Below are positions 14,737-24,284 of a DNA stretch of 64,000 nucleotides, one piece after another; positions within the stretch are counted from its first letter, which is position 1, and each line of letters opens with the position of its first letter. The stretch comes from Arthrobacter sp. ATA002. GTDB lineage: Bacteria > Actinomycetota > Actinomycetes > Actinomycetales > Micrococcaceae. Both the position numbers and the translations under genes were made by a program. The stretch is taken from contig NZ_CP114015.1 in NCBI RefSeq assembly GCF_026898095.1, forward strand, positions 1-64,000, written 5' to 3'. Under the pieces are notes generated by a model. That model worked only from the letters and a program-made list of their open reading frames with translations. It was not told the DNA's origin and searched no databases.

Positions 14737-16740
14737 GTGGCAACGCGTCCAGCACACCAGCAGCCGGAATCAGGCGGCAGTACCCCGTCACGGAAACCCA
14801 CGGCCCGGGAGCGTGCTGCCAAGGTCCTGCGCCGCGAAACGCAGTATCCGCACGACATGCATCCGGGGCTGGTCCCCGGCATCGGCGTTGATGAGCAACG
14901 GGTGCGCTACGGCACCGACCGCCTGGTCTTCGGCGTTGCAGCCGTCCTGATCCTTGGTTTTGTGGGCTGGGGCGTCTTCTCCACCGAAAGCCTCAAGACT
15001 GTCTCGGATGTGGCCCTGGCCTGGGTGGTGGAAAACACCGGCTGGTTCTTCAGCTCGCTCATCGCGGTGGTGCTCATCTTTATGCTGTTTGTGGGCTTCA
15101 GCCGCTTCGGGAAGATCCCCCTGGGGGTGGACGGTGAGAAGCCGGAATACTCCAAGTTTTCCTGGATCGCCATGATGTTCTCGGCAGGGGTGGGCATCGG
15201 CCTGTTCTTCTTCGGCCCGTACGAGCCGCTGGCTTTCTATCTCTCCCCGGCGCCGGGAACTGCAGACCCGGAGACAGCCGAGGCGATGCACAAAGCGATG
15301 GCGCAGACCTACTTCCATTGGGGCCTGAACGCGTGGGCGATCTACGCGCTCGTCGGTGCAGCGGTGGCCTATGGCACCCATCGCCGCGGCCGGGTGCCGC
15401 TGATGAGCTCCATCTTTGCGCCCCTGCTAGGCCGCTCCCGCACCGCCGGACTGGCGGGCCGGGCCATCGACATGTTCGCCATTGTTGCCACCCTGTTCGG
15501 CACAGCGGCGTCCCTGGGCATCGGCGCACTGCAGATCGGGCGCGGAGTCGAGATCGTCTCCGGCATCGGCAAACTGCCCAACGCAGCATTGATCGGCATC
15601 ATCGCCATCCTGACTGCTGCCTTCATTGCCTCCGCCGTCTCCGGCGTCAGCCGCGGGATCCGCTGGCTTTCCAGTATCAACATGTCTCTGGCGCTGGCGC
15701 TGGTCATCTTTGTGTTCCTCGCCGGGCCCACCCTGTTCCTGCTGAACCTCATTCCTTCCTCCGTGAGCGAATACTTCTCCGATCTCCTGCAGATGATGGG
15801 CAAGGGTCCGTCATGGGGCGAGGACGCCGCGGCGTTCTCCGCCTCGTGGACCGTCTTCTACTGGGCCTGGTGGATCTCCTGGTCGCCCTTCGTGGGCATG
15901 TTCCTGGCGCGCATCTCCCGCGGCCGCACGCTACGCGAGTATGTCCAGTACGTCCTGGTGGTGCCTACCCTGGTCTCTATCGTCTTTTTCGGGATCTTCG
16001 GCGGCACCGCCATCTGGATGCGCACGCAGGGCCAGCCCGGCATCGACATTGACACCTCTCCGCAGGATCTCTTCTTCCAGGTCCTGGACGGGCTGCCGCT
16101 CAGCGGGATCACGACGTTCCTGGCGATGTTCTGCGTCGCGATTTTCTTCATCACATCGGCGGACTCCGCATCAGTGGTGATGGGCACACTCTCCCAGCGC
16201 GGCAAGCCGGTACCGGACCGCAAGGTCATCACCTTCTGGGGCCTGGCCATGATGGGCATCGCTGTGGTGATGCTGCTGGTTGGCGGGAACAGTGCCCTCG
16301 AAGGGCTGCAGAACCTGATCACCGTCTCCGCCCTGCCCTTCGCCGTGATCCTGTTGCTGATGATGGTGGCATTCGTACGCGATCTGTCGACCGATCCGTT
16401 GACCATCCGGAGCGAGTACGCAGCCCACGCGCTGGAAAACGCGGTGCGGGCAGGTATTGACGAGCACGGGGACAACTTCGCCATCACCATCGAAAAGACG
16501 CCCGACGGCGAGGGTGCGGGCGCCGGTTTCGATTCTTATGACGCCACTGTCACAGACTGGTACCAGCGCACCGACGAGGAAGGCCGCCCGGTGGACTACA
16601 ACTACGAATCCGGCGAGTACGCCGACGGCTGGACCGCTGAAGATGCCTCCGAGGAACCGGGCACCGGTACCCCGGCCTCCGGCGGCGGGGATCTTGCGGA
16701 TGAAGGTGAGGCCGGCCGCCGGCCCGCCCCGGCTCGCTAA
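14737..16740 (+). CDS. BCCT-family betaine/carnitine/choline transporter
   Basis: The 667-aa membrane protein belongs to the betaine-choline-carnitine transporter family, which imports quaternary ammonium osmolytes, often with sodium. Twelve membrane helices can be picked out, with family landmarks GVGIGLFFFGPYEPL in TM3 and the aromatic box WAWWISWSPFVGMFLARISRGRT in TM8. A GTG start behind GAGGAGAAG is preferred. The long hydrophilic N-terminus (about 60 aa) and acidic C-terminus of about 120 residues (EDASEEPGTGT..) resemble osmosensing tails in BetP-like carriers. It stands alone; glycine betaine is a likely but unproven substrate. Confidence 0.9.
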   Translation: MATRPAHQQPESGGSTPSRKPTARERAAKVLRRETQYPHDMHPGLVPGIGVDEQRVRYGTDRLVFGVAAVLILGFVGWGVFSTESLKTVSDVALAWVVENTGWFFSSLIAVVLIFMLFVGFSRFGKIPLGVDGEKPEYSKFSWIAMMFSAGVGIGLFFFGPYEPLAFYLSPAPGTADPETAEAMHKAMAQTYFHWGLNAWAIYALVGAAVAYGTHRRGRVPLMSSIFAPLLGRSRTAGLAGRAIDMFAIVATLFGTAASLGIGALQIGRGVEIVSGIGKLPNAALIGIIAILTAAFIASAVSGVSRGIRWLSSINMSLALALVIFVFLAGPTLFLLNLIPSSVSEYFSDLLQMMGKGPSWGEDAAAFSASWTVFYWAWWISWSPFVGMFLARISRGRTLREYVQYVLVVPTLVSIVFFGIFGGTAIWMRTQGQPGIDIDTSPQDLFFQVLDGLPLSGITTFLAMFCVAIFFITSADSASVVMGTLSQRGKPVPDRKVITFWGLAMMGIAVVMLLVGGNSALEGLQNLITVSALPFAVILLLMMVAFVRDLSTDPLTIRSEYAAHALENAVRAGIDEHGDNFAITIEKTPDGEGAGAGFDSYDATVTDWYQRTDEEGRPVDYNYESGEYADGWTAEDASEEPGTGTPASGGGDLADEGEAGRRPAPAR

Positions 16741-16794
16741 CCCGGGATGGAACGGGGGCGTCGGAAACCGGATCGGACGCGGGATAATGGTGCA

Positions 16795-17787
16795 GTGACC
16801 GATTTCCCCTCCCCCGCCGTCGTCTCCTCCGTCCTCACCGAGGATCAATGGCTGCCGCTGGCCCGGAAACACCGCGAACGCGTGCAGCCGTTCGTGGACG
16901 GTTTCCTGGACCGCCGCTCCGCGGGACGCAAGCATCCGGTGGAGGACTTCCTCTTTACCTACTACTCCCAGAAGCCCGGCCAGCTGCTGCGCTGGCACCC
17001 CGGTGCCGGCGTCGTCCTCACCGGCCCGGCGGCGGCGGAGCGGGCCGGCTGGAAGTTTTACCGCTCCCTGACCGGCGCCGAACTGGCCAGGGAAGGAATC
17101 GACGCCGCCATGCCGGCGGTCACCGTGGACCTGGACTCTTTCAGCGCCGCACGGGGCAGCGCCGTCGACTTCACCCGCACCCTGCTCTCGCGGACGGCAG
17201 CGCGGAAAGCGTCCCTGGGCTGCTTCGGCATGCACGAGTGGGCCATGGCCTACAAGTCCGAAGTCAACGGTGTCCGGCATGACTACCTGCAGCTGCGACT
17301 GGGGGCGGAGGGAACGGACCAGCTCGTGGAGAAGAGCCGGATCCGGTGCACACACATCGATGCCTTCCGCTTTTACACGCCCCAGGCCGTTCCGCTCAAT
17401 GAGCTCACGCCCACGCGGGAAAACCAGCAGGACCTTGAACAACCGGGATGCCTGCATGCCAACATGGATCTGTACAAGTGGACCTACAAGCTGGCTCCCC
17501 TGCTGCCAAGCGACTTGGTGATGGACTGCTTTGAGTTGTCCTGGCGGATCCGCGTCATGGACATGCGGGCCTCCCCCTATGACCTGCAGGACTGGGGGTA
17601 CACCCCGATCCCGGTGGAAACGCCCGCCGGGCGGGGAACCTACGTTGCCGCCCAGCGCGGTTTCAGCGAGGAATCCCAGCTGCTGCGGGCCCGTATCCTT
17701 GACCTGCTGGAACCCCTTCAGGAGCAGCTATGCAACTCGAACCCACCGGCCGCGTCGCGCGCACCGGACCGCAGTCCTACGACCTGA
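16795..17787 (+). CDS. Conserved protein annotated in relatives as 3-methyladenine DNA glycosylase
   Basis: The product is about 330 aa from a GTG (MTDFPSPAVVSSVLTEDQW). From memory of related actinobacterial genomes, homologues carry the name 3-methyladenine DNA glycosylase, but I see no helix-hairpin-helix or catalytic motif that proves it. Features are conserved aromatic and His residues (FLFTYYSQKPGQLLRWHPG, CFGMHEWAMAY, CTHIDAFRFY, LHANMDLYKWTYKL). It overlaps the next gene by 58 bases, which is long; the last 15 to 20 codons may be out of frame. Enzyme function is uncertain. Confidence 0.6.
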   Translation: MTDFPSPAVVSSVLTEDQWLPLARKHRERVQPFVDGFLDRRSAGRKHPVEDFLFTYYSQKPGQLLRWHPGAGVVLTGPAAAERAGWKFYRSLTGAELAREGIDAAMPAVTVDLDSFSAARGSAVDFTRTLLSRTAARKASLGCFGMHEWAMAYKSEVNGVRHDYLQLRLGAEGTDQLVEKSRIRCTHIDAFRFYTPQAVPLNELTPTRENQQDLEQPGCLHANMDLYKWTYKLAPLLPSDLVMDCFELSWRIRVMDMRASPYDLQDWGYTPIPVETPAGRGTYVAAQRGFSEESQLLRARILDLLEPLQEQLCNSNPPAASRAPDRSPTT

Positions 17788-18267
17788 CCGTTCCCCGGAA
17801 CTTCACCGCACCGCCGTCGGCGCTTTGGCGCAGCTTCACGGATCCGGAGGAGGCTGCCCGGTGGTTCGGCCGCTGGGACGGCACCCCCGGCCCGGGTGGA
17901 ACCGTTGACCTGCAGATGCTGTACGAGGAAGGCCTCCTGGAGCCGGGTGCAGGTTGCCGAATGCACCGCGCCGGAAGTGCTCCGCCTGCTGGTCGAGGAC
18001 GAATACGGCAGCTGGGACCTGGAGGTGCGGTTCCGGGACAGCTCCGGCGGAACCGGACTGGAGTTCATCCACCACCTGGATGACCCGCTGGCGGCGGAGA
18101 GCGTCGGCCCGGGCTGGGAGTACTACCTTGACCGGCTGACGGCGTCGCTTACTGGAGGCACCACCCCCGAATTCGAGGACTACTATCCCGGGCAGGGCCC
18201 CTATTACCTGGCCCAGGCCCGGGCAGCAGCCGACTCCGGGGAGGGTTCGGAAGGAACTTCCGGCTGA
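17730..18267 (+). CDS. SRPBCC (START-like / AHSA1) domain protein, frameshifted
   Basis: The N-terminal half (FTAPPSALWRSFTDPEEAARWFGRWDGTPGPGGTVDLQM) is the start of an SRPBCC lipid- or ligand-binding fold; the C-terminal half, in another frame from about 17945, continues it (VAECTAPEVLRLLVEDEYGSWDLEVRF..HHLDDPLAAESVGPGWEYYLDRL). An extra base, or two missing ones, near 17935-17950 joins them into about 178 aa. This indel has the opposite sign from most others in the window. The ligand is unknown. It is in operon with the preceding glycosylase-like gene. Confidence 0.75.
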
Positions 18268-18331
18268 ACTTCCGGCGGGACGCCGGGGGTGTCCGGTTAG
18301 GCTGGGACCACCCTAGCTGGAGGTCTCACTC

Positions 18332-18844
18332 ATGTTCCGTCCGCTCCGCACCATACTCATCCCACTTGCGGCCGCCCTGCTGCTGACCGGCTGCGGCAGT
18401 TCGGCCGGCAGCGGACCGGACGAAGATGCGTCGCCGCCGCCGTCCAGCTCCGCCTCCCCGAGTCCCGCCGCCGCTCCCACATCGCCGTCGTCGCCGTCGT
18501 CGCCGGCGGCCACGTCCCTGACCATCGAGTTCCGCGCGGAAGGCACCGACGTCACCGACACGTATTCCCTGGAGTGCGACGGCGCCGCCCCGGTTGGCAC
18601 CTCCGGCACCCCTGATCCGGCGGCCGCCTGCGCTGCCCTGGCCGGGCAGGGGGCCGAAGCCTTCGCGCCGGCGGATCCGAACATTATGTGCACGCAGATC
18701 ACCAAGGGCCCGCAGCGGGCGCAGGTCAGCGGCACCATCCAGGGCGTGGCCGTGGACCGCGAGTTCTCCGTCAACAACGGCTGCGAGATCAGCCGCTGGG
18801 AAAGCCTTACCGGGCTGCTCGCCCCCGCCGGAGCCGCGGGGTAG
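18332..18844 (+). CDS. Lipoprotein with subtilisin-inhibitor-like domain
   Basis: The 170-aa protein starts MFRPLRTILIPLAAALLLTGCGSS, a lipoprotein signal with lipobox LTGC. A Ser/Pro-rich linker of about 40 residues follows. The C-terminal domain carries the cysteine spacing and residues of the SSI protease-inhibitor family: a Cys in YSLECDG, then AAACAAL, the reactive-region segment MCTQITKGPQRAQVSGTIQGVAVDREF and the ending NNGCEISRW. Family knowledge suggests inhibition of secreted subtilisin-like proteases, here at the membrane surface. Inhibitory activity is inference. Confidence 0.75.
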   Translation: MFRPLRTILIPLAAALLLTGCGSSAGSGPDEDASPPPSSSASPSPAAAPTSPSSPSSPAATSLTIEFRAEGTDVTDTYSLECDGAAPVGTSGTPDPAAACAALAGQGAEAFAPADPNIMCTQITKGPQRAQVSGTIQGVAVDREFSVNNGCEISRWESLTGLLAPAGAAG

Positions 18845-18944
18845 ACGGCGCTGCCGGACCGGCGGGGGTTCTCACGCCTGCGGCGGACATAAACCTGTCT
18901 GCGCACCGGGCCACCACGTCCCCGCCGGAGAACCGTTTCGAGAC

Positions 18945-18974
18945 TTGTCACCGCGGGAACGCCTTGCGTACACT
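18945..18974 (+). promoter_or_regulatory. Promoter of the zinc-ribbon protein gene
   Basis: A -35 element TTGTCA (18945-18950) and a -10 element TACACT (18969-18974) are spaced by 18 bp. A 12-bp palindrome TAAGCATGCTTA follows at about 18978-18989, near the expected transcription start, and could be an operator. The gene starts at 19045. Confidence 0.6.
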
Positions 18975-19044
18975 CAGTAAGCATGCTTATAACTCGTTCT
19001 GGGCGATGGAGTTCTCCGTCCGGACCTGAAATGGAGGAACGATT

Positions 19045-19455
19045 ATGTCAACGCAGGCAAGACCCGAAGGCGCGGCCGATCCCGCCCCGGAACCCAACGT
19101 CCCGTGGTGCACCCACTGCGGGACGGATGAATACCTGATTATCGAATCCGTGGAACCGGCAGTCGGCGAAGATGCCGCGGAGTTCCTGGAAATTAACTAC
19201 ACCTGCGCGGAGTGCGACCGGTTTTACGGGCATCCCGTACAGCACTCCCCGGTATGGGCCCGCCGGATTAATGTGCCCGGCACAGCCGCCGAATACCTGC
19301 ACTGCGGCGAGCCGATGCAGCCGAAGGACACCGGCTCCGTGTCGATTTTTGAGCCTCTTCACACCGGACCGGACGCCGTCGCGGTACCCGAGGTCCAGCT
19401 CGACACCACCCTGCTGCGGTGCCGCTGCGGCTTCCAAATGAGCGTTCCGGCCTGA
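19045..19455 (+). CDS. Zinc-ribbon-type conserved hypothetical protein
   Basis: The 136-aa protein starts at an ATG behind TGGAGGAACGATT. Cysteine pairs at CTHCG (about 22-25), CAEC (about 53-56), a single C in LHCGEPM and CRC near the C-terminus suggest one or two structural zinc sites. I do not recognise a named family. It has its own promoter and a strong terminator, so it is a single-gene unit between the lipoprotein and the purine genes. Confidence 0.7.
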   Translation: MSTQARPEGAADPAPEPNVPWCTHCGTDEYLIIESVEPAVGEDAAEFLEINYTCAECDRFYGHPVQHSPVWARRINVPGTAAEYLHCGEPMQPKDTGSVSIFEPLHTGPDAVAVPEVQLDTTLLRCRCGFQMSVPA

Positions 19456-19495
19456 TTCCCGCCGGGGCAGCGGACCAGCACACCACTGCACCACC

Positions 19496-19537
19496 GCCTC
19501 CGGGCCGCCATCCAGGGTTGGATGGCGGCCCGGAGGC
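19496..19537 (+). terminator. Strong hairpin terminator before purS
   Basis: Perfect 19-bp arms (19496-19514 and 19519-19537) enclose a 4-base loop GGGT. The stem includes CCGGGCCGCCATCC and its complement. There is no long T tract after it, as is common in high-GC Actinobacteria. It separates the zinc-ribbon gene from the purine operon. Confidence 0.75.
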
Positions 19538-19674
19538 GTTACGGCTGGTCCCGCGACACGAAAGGACGGCCGGGACAAACGCCGCTAGAATGGCAGTGCA
19601 AGCTCGCGGAGCGCTGAATCAGCGTGAGACGGCAGGGTCCGCGGCCACCCATTTCTCTCACAGGAGTTGCCCGG

Positions 19675-19929
19675 ATGCCCCGGATCGTTGTTGACGTCAT
19701 GCCCAAACCCGAAATCCTCGATCCGCAGGGCAAGGCTATCGCCGGCGCCCTGCCGCGGCTGGGCCTGACCGGTTTCACCGGCGTCCGCCAGGGCAAGCGG
19801 TTCGAGCTGACCGTGGACGGCGACGTGACGCCGGAGGTCCTGGAGCAGGCCCGCACCGCGGCCGCCACACTGCTCTCCAACCCGGTGATCGAAGACGTCA
19901 CCCGCGTCGAAGTTCTCCCGGAGGCCTGA
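19675..19929 (+). CDS. purS: Phosphoribosylformylglycinamidine synthase subunit PurS
   Basis: The 84-aa protein matches PurS in length and sequence: MPRIVVDVMPKPEILDPQGKAIAGALPRLGL, then the FTGVRQGKRFELTVDG strand. It bridges the PurL and PurQ subunits in the FGAM synthase complex, passing ammonia from glutaminase to synthetase. A possible -10 TAGAAT lies at 19586-19591. The ATG is preceded by CAGGAG. It is followed by purQ after two bases. Confidence 0.95.
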   Translation: MPRIVVDVMPKPEILDPQGKAIAGALPRLGLTGFTGVRQGKRFELTVDGDVTPEVLEQARTAAATLLSNPVIEDVTRVEVLPEA

Positions 19930-19931
19930 TT

Positions 19932-20707
19932 TTGAGCACTCCCTGATCGGCGACTTCTCGGTCGTCCCCGACAATGACGCCCTGCGGGCCGTCCGGGTCG
20001 GCATCATCACCTTCCCCGGCACGCTGGATGACCGCGACGCCGCCCGCGCCGTGACCATCGCCGGCGGCACCGCCGTCGGACTCTGGCATGCCGAAGCCAA
20101 CCTGCAGGACGTGGACGCCGTCATCATTCCCGGCGGTTTTTCCTACGGCGACTATCTGCGCGCCGGAGCCATTGCCCGCTTCGCGCCGCTGATGGACAAG
20201 GTCGTGGACGCGTCCAAGGCCGGCATGCCCGTGCTGGGCATCTGCAACGGCTTCCAGATCCTCACCGAGGCGCACCTGCTGCCCGGCTCCATGATCAAGA
20301 ACAACCACCTGAAGTTCTCCTGCGCGGACCAGCTGCTGCGCGTGGAAAACAACACCACGGCCTGGACCTCCGCGTACGCCAAGGACTCCGGCATGGTGAT
20401 TCCGCTGAAGAACCAGGACGGCCAGTACGTCGCCGATGAGAAGACGCTGGACGAGCTCGAGGGCGAGGGCCGCGTGGTGTTCCGCTACGACGGCGTCAAC
20501 CCCAACGGCTCGCGCCGGAACATTGCCGGCATATCCAACGCGGCCGGCAACGTGGTGGGGCTCATGCCCCACCCGGAGCACGCCGTGGAGGCGGGCTTCG
20601 GCCCGGACGCCTCCGCCTACGGCGAGGTCGGGCTGGGCTACGGCACCGACGGCCTGGGCATCTTCACCTCAGTACTCACCTCGCTTGTTGCCGGAGGCAA
20701 ATCACGA
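19932..20707 (+). CDS. purQ: FGAM synthase glutaminase subunit PurQ, damaged at both ends
   Basis: PurQ releases ammonia from glutamine for PurL in step four of purine synthesis. The class I amidotransferase landmarks are intact: [29 protein letters not shown], the nucleophile loop GICNGFQ, and the His-Glu pair in MPHPEHA. The TTG start (19932) reads LSTP then hits TGA; one extra C at 19941-19943 restores SDP-like continuity with LIGDFSVVP. At the other end position 20705 is C where a T would give the TGA stop, so the frame as given runs on to 20815. With both corrected the protein is about 258 aa. Confidence 0.9.
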
Positions 20708-23013
20708 CCGTTTCCGCAGATTCCGCCACCGGCGCGAAGAAGTTCCGCATCGACACGGTCGAGCACGCCGCCGCCACACCGGACACCGACCTTCCCTGGG
20801 CTGAACTGGGCCTGAAGGAAGACGAATTTAACCGCGTCGTGGAAATCCTGGGCCGCCGCCCCACCGCGGCGGAACTGGCCATGTACTCGGTCATGTGGTC
20901 CGAGCACTGCTCCTACAAGTCCTCCAAGGTGCACCTGTCGCAGTTCGGCGAGAAGGTCACCGACAAGATGAAGGAACACCTGCTGGTCGGCATCGGCGAG
21001 AACGCCGGCGTCGTCGACATCGGCGAGGGCTGGGCCGTGACCTTCAAGGTCGAGTCCCACAACCACCCCTCCTTCGTGGAGCCCTACCAGGGCGCCGCGA
21101 CCGGCGTCGGCGGCATTGTCCGCGACATCATCTCCATGGGCGCCCGCCCGGTGGCGGTCATGGATCCGCTGCGCTTTGGCGCCATCGACCACCCCGACAC
21201 CGCCCGGCTGGTGCACGGCATCGTGTCCGGCATCGGCGGCTACGGCAACTCCCTGGGCCTGCCGAACATCGGCGGCGAGCTGGTCTTCGACTCCGTCTAC
21301 CAGGGCAACCCGCTGGTGAACGCGCTGGCCGTGGGCGTCATGCGGCACGAGGACATCCGCCTGGCCAACGCCTCCGGCACCGGCAACAAGGTGGTGCTCT
21401 TCGGCGCCCGCACCGGCGGCGACGGCATCGGCGGCGCCTCCGTGCTGGCCTCCGAATCCTTCGACGCGGACAAGCCCTCCAAGCGCCCCGCCGTCCAGGT
21501 CGGCGACCCGTTCGCCGAAAAGGTGCTCATCGAGTGCTGCCTGGAACTGTTCAAGGCCTCCGTGGTGGAAGGCATCCAGGACCTCGGTGCGGCCGGCATT
21601 TCCTGCGCGACGTCGGAGCTGGCCTCCAACGGCGACGGCGGCATGCACGTGGAACTGACCAATGTGCTGCTGCGCGATCCCACCCTGACCCCGGGCGAAA
21701 TCCTGATGTCGGAATCGCAGGAACGCATGATGGCCGTGGTAACGCCGGAAAACGTCGAGGCGTTTGAAGCGATCATGGCCAAGTGGAACGTGGAATACTC
21801 CTGGCTCGGCGAGGTCACCGGCACCGGCCGGCTGGTCATTGACTGGGCCGGCGAAACGATCGTGGACGTGGATCCCAAGACTGTCGCGCACGAGGGGCCT
21901 GTTTACCACCGCCCGTTCCACCGTCCCGAATGGCAGGATCAGCTGCAGGCGGATTCCTTCGCCGAAACCCGGCCCTTCGGCTCCGATGCGGTCAAGAAGG
22001 CCATGCTGGAACTGATGGCTTCACCGAACATGTGTGACAAGTCCTGGGTCACCAACCAGTTTGACCGCTACGTGCAGGGCAACACCGCACTGGCGATGCC
22101 CGACGACGCCGGCGTCATCCGCGTGGACGAAACCACCGGCCTGGGCGTGGCCATCTCCACCGATGCGAACGGACGCTACGCCTACCTGGACCCGTACGAG
22201 GGTGCCCGCCTGGCCCTGGCCGAGTCCTACCGCAACGTCGCCACCTCCGGCGCCACCCCGCTGGCCGTCTCGGACTGCCTGAACTTCGGCTCCCCCGAGG
22301 ATCCCGAAGTCATGTGGCAGTTCGCCGAAGCCGTCCGCGGCCTGGCCGACGGCTGCCGGGAACTGGGCATTCCGGTCACCGGCGGCAACGTCTCGCTGTA
22401 CAACCAGACCGGCGGCGTCGCCATCCATCCCACCCCCGTGGTGGGCGTGCTGGGAGTGTTCGACGACGTCGCGCGGCGTACGCCGTCGGGCTGGCGCGAG
22501 GACGGCCAGGCGATTTATCTGATGGGCGTCACGAGGGACGAGCTGGACGGCTCCGAATTCGCGAACCTCCACGGGCACCTGGGCGGACGGCCGCCGGCCG
22601 TGGACCTGAAAACGGAAAAGCTGCTGGGCGAGCTGCTGGTCAACGCTTCCCGTGACGGCATGATCGACGCCGCGCACGACCTGTCCGAGGGCGGCCTGGC
22701 CGCAGCACTGTCCGAAATGGCGCTGCGCTTCGGCGTGGGCGCCCGGATCGGACTGGATGAAGCCTGCGAGCGGGACGGCGTGGACCTGTTCACCATGCTG
22801 TTCTCCGAGTCGCAGTCCCGTGCCGTGGTGGCCGTGGCCCGCAGCGAAGAGGTCCGGTTCAAGGACATGTGCGGCGCCCGCGGCTACGCGCACATGCGCA
22901 TCGGCGTGGTGGACACCGAGATCGAGGCGCTGGACTTCCAGGGCCACTTCTCGCTGCCGCTGTCCGAACTAAAGGAAGCGTACGAGGGGACCCTGCCGAA
23001 GCACTTCGGCTGA
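20704..23013 (+). CDS. purL: FGAM synthase large subunit PurL (start codon altered)
   Basis: PurL makes FGAM from FGAR, ATP and the ammonia supplied by PurQ. The sequence carries the small-type PurL signatures: [14 protein letters not shown], the substrate block [27 protein letters not shown], and the AIR-synthase-like repeat ([25 protein letters not shown]). The expected start at 20704 is ACG; the frame from there reads [14 protein letters not shown], which is normal N-terminal sequence, about 769 aa in all. The first standard start, GTG at 20839, would lose about 45 residues just ahead of the conserved core. Confidence 0.93.
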   Translation, partial: TTVSADSATGAKKFRIDTVEHAAATPDTDLPWAELGLKEDEFNRVVEILGRRPTAAELAMYSVMWSEHCSYKSSKVHLSQFGEKVTDKMKEHLLVGIGENAGVVDIGEGWAVTFKVESHNHPSFVEPYQGAATGVGGIVRDIISMGARPVAVMDPLRFGAIDHPDTARLVHGIVSGIGGYGNSLGLPNIGGELVFDSVYQGNPLVNALAVGVMRHEDIRLANASGTGNKVVLFGARTGGDGIGGASVLASESFDADKPSKRPAVQVGDPFAEKVLIECCLELFKASVVEGIQDLGAAGISCATSELASNGDGGMHVELTNVLLRDPTLTPGEILMSESQERMMAVVTPENVEAFEAIMAKWNVEYSWLGEVTGTGRLVIDWAGETIVDVDPKTVAHEGPVYHRPFHRPEWQDQLQADSFAETRPFGSDAVKKAMLELMASPNMCDKSWVTNQFDRYVQGNTALAMPDDAGVIRVDETTGLGVAISTDANGRYAYLDPYEGARLALAESYRNVATSGATPLAVSDCLNFGSPEDPEVMWQFAEAVRGLADGCRELGIPVTGGNVSLYNQTGGVAIHPTPVVGVLGVFDDVARRTPSGWREDGQAIYLMGVTRDELDGSEFANLHGHLGGRPPAVDLKTEKLLGELLVNASRDGMIDAAHDLSEGGLAAALSEMALRFGVGARIGLDEACERDGVDLFTMLFSESQSRAVVAVARSEEVRFKDMCGARGYAHMRIGVVDTEIEALDFQGHFSLPLSELKEAYEGTLPKHFG

Positions 23014-23038
23014 CCCTTCCCCACCCGTGAAAACAGTT

Positions 23039-23074
23039 GAAGGTGCGTTTCCCCGCCCCGGGAAGCGCACCTTC
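23039..23074 (+). terminator. Terminator of the purine operon
   Basis: GAAGGTGCG..TTTCCCC pairs with the later GGGAAGCGCACCTTC, a stem of about 16 bp with one mismatch, beginning 26 bases after the purL stop. Confidence 0.65.
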
Positions 23075-23098
23075 GCCCGTCCCGGGGCAGGGGTAGGG

Positions 23099-23126
23099 CA
23101 CGGCAGGGCAGGGCAGGGCAGGGCAC
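23099..23126. repeat. Short GGCAG tandem repeat
   Basis: A 5-bp unit GGCAG is repeated about five times, following related GGGGCAG and TAGGGCACG words. It lies in the gap between purL and the next GNAT gene, roughly 60 bases before its start. Confidence 0.75.
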
Positions 23127-23184
23127 GAAAAGATATTGCTCACCAAATGAGGGCAAACTGGAAGCGGGCAGGCAGAATGAGCCA

Positions 23185-23739
23185 GTGACTTTGACCCCTG
23201 ACCACACAGCATCGACCGCGGAACCTTCCGTCCCGGCCAACGGTCTTTCCACTGAACGACTGCACCTTGCGCCCATTTCCACCGCCGAGCTGGATGCCCT
23301 GATCGTCCAGACCCGGCTGGATGACTGGGCCCCTGATTTTCCCCAGCCCACCGACCACGACGCCGCCCGGCAGTTCTTCGAAGCCGGCCTGAATTCCGTG
23401 GAACAGCCCCTGACCACCCGGCTTATCCGCGAACGTTCAACCGCCGAGGTGGTGGGCACCATTGGCTTCCTGCTCCTGCCCGAAGAAGGCGACGTTGAGG
23501 TGAGCTACAGCGTGGTCCCGTCCCGGCGCGGCCACGGCTACGCCACCGAAGCACTCACCCTGCTGGCACGGCATGCCCTGGCGGAGGCCGCGGTGTCACG
23601 GGTCCTGGCTCACACCGAACCGGAAAACGCCGCGTCCCAGTCCCTGCTGCTCTCAGCCGGCTTCCTTCCGGTGGAAACCCCGGGCCTGGGCGTGAGCTTC
23701 ATCCTGGACGCAGCTCAGCGGCCCGACGCCAGCGTGTAG
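23185..23739 (+). CDS. GNAT-family N-acetyltransferase (RimJ/RimL type)
   Basis: The 184-aa protein starts at GTG. Landmarks are the N-terminal LSTERLHLAPISTAELDAL strand, VSYSVVPSRRGHGYATEALTLLARHAL, which contains the acetyl-CoA-binding R-x-x-G-x-A-like loop, and the C-terminal AHTEPENAASQSLLLSAGFLPVE. The acceptor is unknown; relatives acetylate ribosomal proteins, amino acids or drugs. It converges with the DUF1990 gene, overlapping it by 25 bases. Confidence 0.85.
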   Translation: MTLTPDHTASTAEPSVPANGLSTERLHLAPISTAELDALIVQTRLDDWAPDFPQPTDHDAARQFFEAGLNSVEQPLTTRLIRERSTAEVVGTIGFLLLPEEGDVEVSYSVVPSRRGHGYATEALTLLARHALAEAAVSRVLAHTEPENAASQSLLLSAGFLPVETPGLGVSFILDAAQRPDASV

Positions 23740-24284
23740 GCCGCAGCGAGATACCGCCGGGTGATGAGCTGCTGGACCGCCCGGTTGGCGAAGTCACCCG
23801 CGGCGATCAGCCGGTTGGCGGGCCGGCTGTAGGCAGCCACCCGGAACACCAGGGTGGAAGCTTCGTCCAACTCGGCGTAAAACCCTTCCTCCCCCTGCTC
23901 CGGGTGCCCTTTTAGGGTCCCGTAGCCGAACCCGGCGCGCTGCCCCGGAACCGGCGCCCCGCCGTCGTCGAGCGCGGGTTCCTCCGCCCACAGCACCCGG
24001 CACGGCGCGTAGTACCGCAGCGGCCCCAGCCCGACCCCGGAGGCCATTTCCACACCGCTCGCAGCTCGGGGAGTCGCCGCAGCCACCCGCAGTCCCGAGA
24101 GCCGGTGCAGCTCCCAGTTCAGGATGCCGTTGGCCAGCCGAAGGAATCCTGCCGCCGGATCCGGCACGCCCAGCTTCTCCCGGCGCAGCACCAGCCGGTA
24201 GCCCCCGGGCCAGCGCTGGGTCAGCGGCTGGGGATAGGGCCGGCGGGTATAGCCGGGGTCCGGATAGCTCAGGGCCCTGCTCAC
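23715..24284 (-). CDS. DUF1990 family protein
   Basis: The product is 189 aa from a GTG that overlaps the stop of the upstream gene (GTGA). The sequence shows the DUF1990 pattern: YPDPGYTRRPYP near the start, ILNWELHRLSGLRV in the middle, PCRVLWAEEP, then FGYGTLKGHPEQGEEGFYAEL and VAAYSRPANRLIAAGDFANRAVQ. The function of the family is not established. The overlap suggests translational coupling with the MmcQ/YjbR gene. Confidence 0.85.
   Translation of the reverse strand: MSRALSYPDPGYTRRPYPQPLTQRWPGGYRLVLRREKLGVPDPAAGFLRLANGILNWELHRLSGLRVAAATPRAASGVEMASGVGLGPLRYYAPCRVLWAEEPALDDGGAPVPGQRAGFGYGTLKGHPEQGEEGFYAELDEASTLVFRVAAYSRPANRLIAAGDFANRAVQQLITRRYLAAAYTLASGR

Noticed and set aside
20638-21921. 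A 427-codon minus-strand frame opposite purL
   Set aside because: It is His/Gly/Val-rich, a typical shadow of a GC-rich gene on the other strand; purL is certain in this region.
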